Source: Lachnospiraceae bacterium
GTDB taxonomy: Bacteria > Bacillota > Clostridia > Lachnospirales > Lachnospiraceae
NCBI GenBank assembly: GCA_009774345.1
Contig: VSNR01000014.1
Coordinates: 1 to 8,086 of the forward strand
DNA: 8,086 nucleotides
Direction of reading: 5' to 3'
The position numbers were made by a program, and so were the translations under genes. Shown here piece after piece: positions 5,068 through 8,086 of this stretch. Within the stretch, counting starts at the first letter, position 1; the number at the start of each line of letters is the position of its first letter. The notes beneath the pieces were generated by a model. It was given only the letters and a program-made list of their open reading frames with translations. It had not been told where the DNA came from and did not search any database.

Positions 5068-6165
5068 CTACTGTTCCTTATATCGTTCACTCTGTGCCTT
5101 GATCAGTTCCATATCCTCAAAGTAGTCAATCCGCATCGCGTGCTTTACCTCTGCCAGCGTCTGCGCTGCCACTTCTCTCGCTGCCTCTGAGCCTTTTTTG
5201 AGGATATTATAAATCTCTGGAATATCCTTCTCAAATGCAGCGCGGCGGTTTCTGATTGGCTCAAGCTCCTCCTGCATGATATTGTTCAAAAACTTCTTGA
5301 CTTTCACATCGCCAAGACCGCCTTTGGTATAGTGCGCCTTCATCTCATCAAGATTCGCATAGTCTGGGCAGTAGCGCTCAAAATGTTCATCGCGCGCAAA
5401 GGCATCAAGATACGTAAACACGGTATTGCCCTCAAGGTGTCCGGGATCGCTCACCTGCAAATGCAGCGGATCAGTATACATACTCATGATCTTGGTGCGC
5501 ACTTCGTCTGCACTGTCTGCAAGATAGATACAGTTGCCAAGGGACTTGCTCATCTTTGCCTTTCCGTCTGTCCCCGGCAGCCGCTTGCAGGCCTCCGCCT
5601 CCGGCACCAGCGCTTTTGGCTCTACAAGAACGGGATTTTCCGGTGCATAGACGGCATTAAATTTGTGCACGATCTCCTTTGTCTGCTCAATCATGGGGAG
5701 CTGGTCCTCCCCTACGGGCACGACATTTGCCTTGCAGAACGTAATATCTGCCGCCTGACTGATCGGGTAGGTGAAAAATCCTACAGGGATGCTTGCCTCA
5801 AAATTTCGAAGCTGTATCTCACTCTTAACTGTCGGATTGCGCTGTAGTCTTGAGACCGTAACAAGGTCCATATAATAAAAGGTCAGCTCGGTGAGCTCTG
5901 AGATCTGCGATTGTATAAAAAGGGTGGACTTTGCCGGGTCGAGTCCAGCCGAGAGGTAGTCCAGCGCCACCTCAATCACGTTCTGTCTGACTTTCTCCGG
6001 GTTTTCAATATTGTCTGTGAGTGCCTGCGCGTCCGCGATCATAATATAAATCTTGTCATACGCTCCTGAATTTTGCAGCTCTACCCTGCGCCGAAGCGAC
6101 CCCACATAATGACCGATATGCAGTCTTCCCGTCGGTCTGTCTCCTGTTAAAATAATATTGCTCAT
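5068..6165 (-). CDS. trpS: Tryptophanyl-tRNA synthetase
   Basis: This 365-residue class Ic aminoacyl-tRNA synthetase charges tRNA-Trp with tryptophan in the cytoplasm. The ATP-binding HIGH motif is intact (LHIGHY, His16-Ile-Gly-His19) within GDRPTGRLHIGHYVGSL. KMSKS is at 204-208 and is preceded by RLPGTDGKA. VPVGEDQLPMIEQT (149-162) forms the tryptophan and dimer pocket region. The C-terminal block GGLGDVKVKKFL and REVAAQTLAEVKHAM is typical. This is the subtype seen in streptococci, lactococci and many Clostridia, with a classical HIGH and an insertion that makes it longer than the 330-residue E. coli and Geobacillus type. AGGAGG (6177-6172) lies 6 bases before the ATG. It follows the DUF4037-DUF4125 gene by 15 bases and is probably cotranscribed with it. 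No T-box is possible in that gap. Confidence 0.97.
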   Translation of the reverse strand: MSNIILTGDRPTGRLHIGHYVGSLRRRVELQNSGAYDKIYIMIADAQALTDNIENPEKVRQNVIEVALDYLSAGLDPAKSTLFIQSQISELTELTFYYMDLVTVSRLQRNPTVKSEIQLRNFEASIPVGFFTYPISQAADITFCKANVVPVGEDQLPMIEQTKEIVHKFNAVYAPENPVLVEPKALVPEAEACKRLPGTDGKAKMSKSLGNCIYLADSADEVRTKIMSMYTDPLHLQVSDPGHLEGNTVFTYLDAFARDEHFERYCPDYANLDEMKAHYTKGGLGDVKVKKFLNNIMQEELEPIRNRRAAFEKDIPEIYNILKKGSEAAREVAAQTLAEVKHAMRIDYFEDMELIKAQSERYKEQ

Positions 6166-6180
6166 ATTTTTCCTCCTGTT

Positions 6181-8086
6181 TCAGCTCTGCATCGACTTGG
6201 CATTTGCGGATGCTAAGTCCTGATACCCGTAAAACTGCACTGTGTTCTCCATAATTTCACGCGCGACATTTTTGCCTTCCTGTGCGTGCGCTACAATATA
6301 ACGCCCATACATTTCGAGCATCCTGTCCGAATACGTGCGAAGCTCTCCTCTCAGATAGGTCTCATAGGAGGTGTCATACGGCAGGTCCTCGGCAGTATGA
6401 ATTGTGCGGGCGTCCTCCGCCAGATTGGGATACTGTGCGGCAAACTCCTCCATCCATTTGACCTGTAATGCGACAATCTGCTCTACGATCGCCTTCTTTG
6501 CCTCTGAGACTTCGGGAAGCCGGTTCGCAAACCGGGCGTACTCGAGCGGCGCGGTCGATTCCATCATACGGGCATACTTCTCTTCGATCATATTCCGCCC
6601 ATTGGCATAATTGGTCTTAAACTCATACAAATACTGTAAGAGCATATCTTCTGTCCATGTCATATACTGGCTCATGCGCATCACTTTAAACGTCGGCCAG
6701 TTGTTTTGGCAGCTCGCCCTGCCGCCCTCATTTTGTACTTTGTCAAACGCCTCAAACTCACTCTTTGCAATCGAGAGCGAAAGCGCTGTGACGATGGGCG
6801 TATTGGCGACGATCGCTGTCAGGAGTGCATCGCTTTTTGTCATGAGTTCCTTCGTGCACGCATCCAGATACAGATCACACTTGCCCACCATATTTAATTT
6901 CTCAAGCTCATTTGCAAAGATCACTGCAAGCGACTCCACCGCAGTTGTAAGTGCCGCTTCGTGTGCAATGTCTGCTGGCAGGAGGCTCATCTGTTCCACC
7001 AGCTTAGGCACATCCGCATTCTCCATGCCCTCTTCCCCGAGCGTCATCTGCGGATTTTCGGGCATTCCTTTATAGAGCCACTTGTCATGTGGCGCGTACT
7101 TTCTGTTCAACAGATAATACAGCTTCATCGCCTGTTTTGCACACTCTGCCTTGGCAAGCTCTGCGGAGACGAGCTGTCCCCGCCTGCGCATACGAGGCAG
7201 ATTGTACTGCCCGCTCTGAGAAAAGAGTGCGCAGGTCTGCGCAACTTTGCGATACCAGACTGCCTTAGGATAATACGCCGACAAGAGTTTTCTGTACTGT
7301 GTAAAAATACCCTCATCATCGCGGAACACTTCACCGTTCACCGCCGCTGCAAGACCGTACTCCTGAACGGACAGCCAGCACTTGATCGTATCTAAACTCT
7401 CCTTGCCCGACGCGGTATCTTCATGATTATGCGCCAGCATTCCCACTAAATCAAAACCGAGCAGATTCTTGTAAAATTCCTCAATAATCATGACCCCTGA
7501 ACGGTCTTTTCCGTGAAAAGTCTCAATCCTGTCTACGCCCAAGAACTGATTGGGCAGCTTGTCATACGCTTCCTGAAGTTCCTCGCCAATCTCGTCATAT
7601 ACTTTCTTCGTCACCCACATCACAAAGCGCGGTCCGAAATCATGGTCCTGCGACAAGACATCATCAAATCCAAAACAGTCCGACCCCTTGCCCACAAGTC
7701 CCACTGCGATTCGGGACTCGTATGCGTGAAATTTACCGGCAATCATGGGACGTCCATACTCCTCATAATAGCGGCGGCAAAGCTCCATTCCGGTGATGGG
7801 CGGGGTGAGGTCTTCCAATTCGGGCTCCTCTGGCGCTTCCTCGAATACTTTCAGCTCTGGCTCTTTTTCAGTTGCTACCGACTCCTCTGGCTCGAGCTCT
7901 TCTTTCACGGGTTCTGATATAGCTGGCTCTTCCTCAGTTACTTCGGGCTTTGGCTCTTCTTTCACGGATTCTGATATAGCTGATGCTTCCTGCACGATCT
8001 CCTCTGACTCGAACCTTTTTTCATTTGTTACCAACTCGGACTCTGATATAGCTGGCTCTTCCTCTGATGCTCCCGGCGCAGGATCC
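6181..8086 (-). CDS. DUF4037-DUF4125 protein with acidic repetitive N-terminus, partial
   Basis: The frame is open to the right edge of the window, so the true start lies beyond it; the TTG at 8034 has no good ribosome site and is not preferred. About 630 residues are visible. The first part (8085 to about 7795) is Glu/Pro/Ser-rich and low in complexity, with AISE-(S/P)-VKEE-type repeats. A nucleotidyltransferase-like DUF4037 domain follows: GKGSDCFGFDDVLSQDHDFG carries GS (7686-7681) and the D-x-D pair (7647-7645, 7641-7639) expected of that fold. The C-terminal third (about 6762-6184) is DUF4125-like, with GGRASCQNNWPTF and EKYARMMEST. Function is unknown. Intact GS and DxD suggest an active nucleotidyltransferase, possibly acting on an RNA, protein or small molecule. 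It ends 15 bases before trpS, suggesting an operon. Confidence 0.85.
   Translation of the reverse strand, partial: DPAPGASEEEPAISESELVTNEKRFESEEIVQEASAISESVKEEPKPEVTEEEPAISEPVKEELEPEESVATEKEPELKVFEEAPEEPELEDLTPPITGMELCRRYYEEYGRPMIAGKFHAYESRIAVGLVGKGSDCFGFDDVLSQDHDFGPRFVMWVTKKVYDEIGEELQEAYDKLPNQFLGVDRIETFHGKDRSGVMIIEEFYKNLLGFDLVGMLAHNHEDTASGKESLDTIKCWLSVQEYGLAAAVNGEVFRDDEGIFTQYRKLLSAYYPKAVWYRKVAQTCALFSQSGQYNLPRMRRRGQLVSAELAKAECAKQAMKLYYLLNRKYAPHDKWLYKGMPENPQMTLGEEGMENADVPKLVEQMSLLPADIAHEAALTTAVESLAVIFANELEKLNMVGKCDLYLDACTKELMTKSDALLTAIVANTPIVTALSLSIAKSEFEAFDKVQNEGGRASCQNNWPTFKVMRMSQYMTWTEDMLLQYLYEFKTNYANGRNMIEEKYARMMESTAPLEYARFANRLPEVSEAKKAIVEQIVALQVKWMEEFAAQYPNLAEDARTIHTAEDLPYDTSYETYLRGELRTYSDRMLEMYGRYIVAHAQEGKNVAREIMENTVQFYGYQDLASANAKSMQS
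7897..8054 (-). repeat. In-frame tandem repeats in the acidic N-terminal region
   Basis: On the + strand TCTGATATAGCTG occurs at 7913-7925, 7970-7982 and 8042-8054. The first two are preceded by CTCTTCTTTCACGG at 7897-7910 and 7954-7967, so the unit is 57 bases between copies one and two and 72 bases to copy three. Both distances are multiples of three and encode repeated AISE-type acidic segments. Such repeats usually change number by slippage between strains. Confidence 0.75.

Noticed and set aside
4905..5090. 61-residue minus-strand frame with GTG start overlapping the trpS end
   Set aside because: It lacks a ribosome binding site, runs through the trpS terminator hairpin and into the toxin promoter, and shows no recognisable domain.
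5332..5847. 171-residue + strand frame opposite trpS
   Set aside because: It is an antisense shadow of a well-supported synthetase gene with no ribosome binding site or domain.
6166..6180. T-box or other riboswitch controlling trpS
   Set aside because: Only 15 bases separate trpS from the upstream gene, with room for nothing but a ribosome binding site; any T-box would lie beyond the right edge.
6286..7917. Several + strand frames opposite the DUF4037-DUF4125 gene
   Set aside because: All are antisense to a continuous, domain-bearing frame and have no initiation signals.
7897..8054. Three spaced copies of a 13-base word as a possible CRISPR-like array
   Set aside because: Spacing is unequal, intervals are coding and similar to each other, and the reading frame is kept throughout.
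8081..8086. GGATCC at the very end of the window
   Set aside because: It is a BamHI recognition site and may mark a cloning boundary, which would explain the truncated gene, but one site is not evidence of biology.

Overview
The window looks like chromosome from a low-GC Gram-positive anaerobe of the class Clostridia, most likely a Lachnospiraceae relative. The grounds are strong AGGAGG-type ribosome binding sites, sigma-A-like promoters often with extended -10 boxes, a TrpRS of the Firmicutes LHIGHY subtype, a DUF4037-DUF4125 protein and an Uma2-family nuclease. This is inference from gene content and signals; no search was run.

Region 1 (1-2492, + strand) is an AT-rich accessory block. It holds the tail of an unidentified gene, a small alpha/beta hydrolase, and three unrelated GNAT acetyltransferases in a row. 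The first GNAT resembles BltD/PaiA polyamine acetyltransferases, the second matches the AAC(6')-I aminoglycoside 6'-N-acetyltransferases, and the third has no assignable substrate. The first two are 20 bases apart behind a good promoter and are probably cotranscribed. The block reads like a small detoxification or resistance cassette.

Region 2 (2493-4472) has an Uma2-family PD-(D/E)XK protein on the minus strand, convergent with the GNATs. A roughly 400-base gene-free gap follows, filled by a highly structured repeat-like element (about 3340-3515) between two outward-facing promoters. A second alpha/beta hydrolase with an unusual nucleophile elbow comes next.

Region 3 (about 4564-4938) is the most interesting part: a compact two-RNA locus. 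A 38-codon gene for a single-pass membrane peptide (minus strand, 4696-4812) has its own promoter, a perfect Shine-Dalgarno sequence and a leader that can fold over that sequence. It converges on a short + strand RNA with its own near-consensus promoter, and both end at one 14-bp bidirectional terminator. This is the architecture of Gram-positive type I toxin-antitoxin systems (Fst/par, TxpA/RatA, Hol-Tox). One twist is that the two RNAs begin with near-copies of the same sequence (an inverted repeat in DNA) instead of the complementary repeats of pAD1 par.

Region 4 (about 5020-8086, minus strand) is visibly richer in GC and looks like core chromosome. A DUF4037-DUF4125 protein with an acidic, repetitive N-terminus runs off the right edge, and trpS follows it 15 bases downstream, closed by a strong hairpin. 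Most accessory content therefore sits to the left of trpS.
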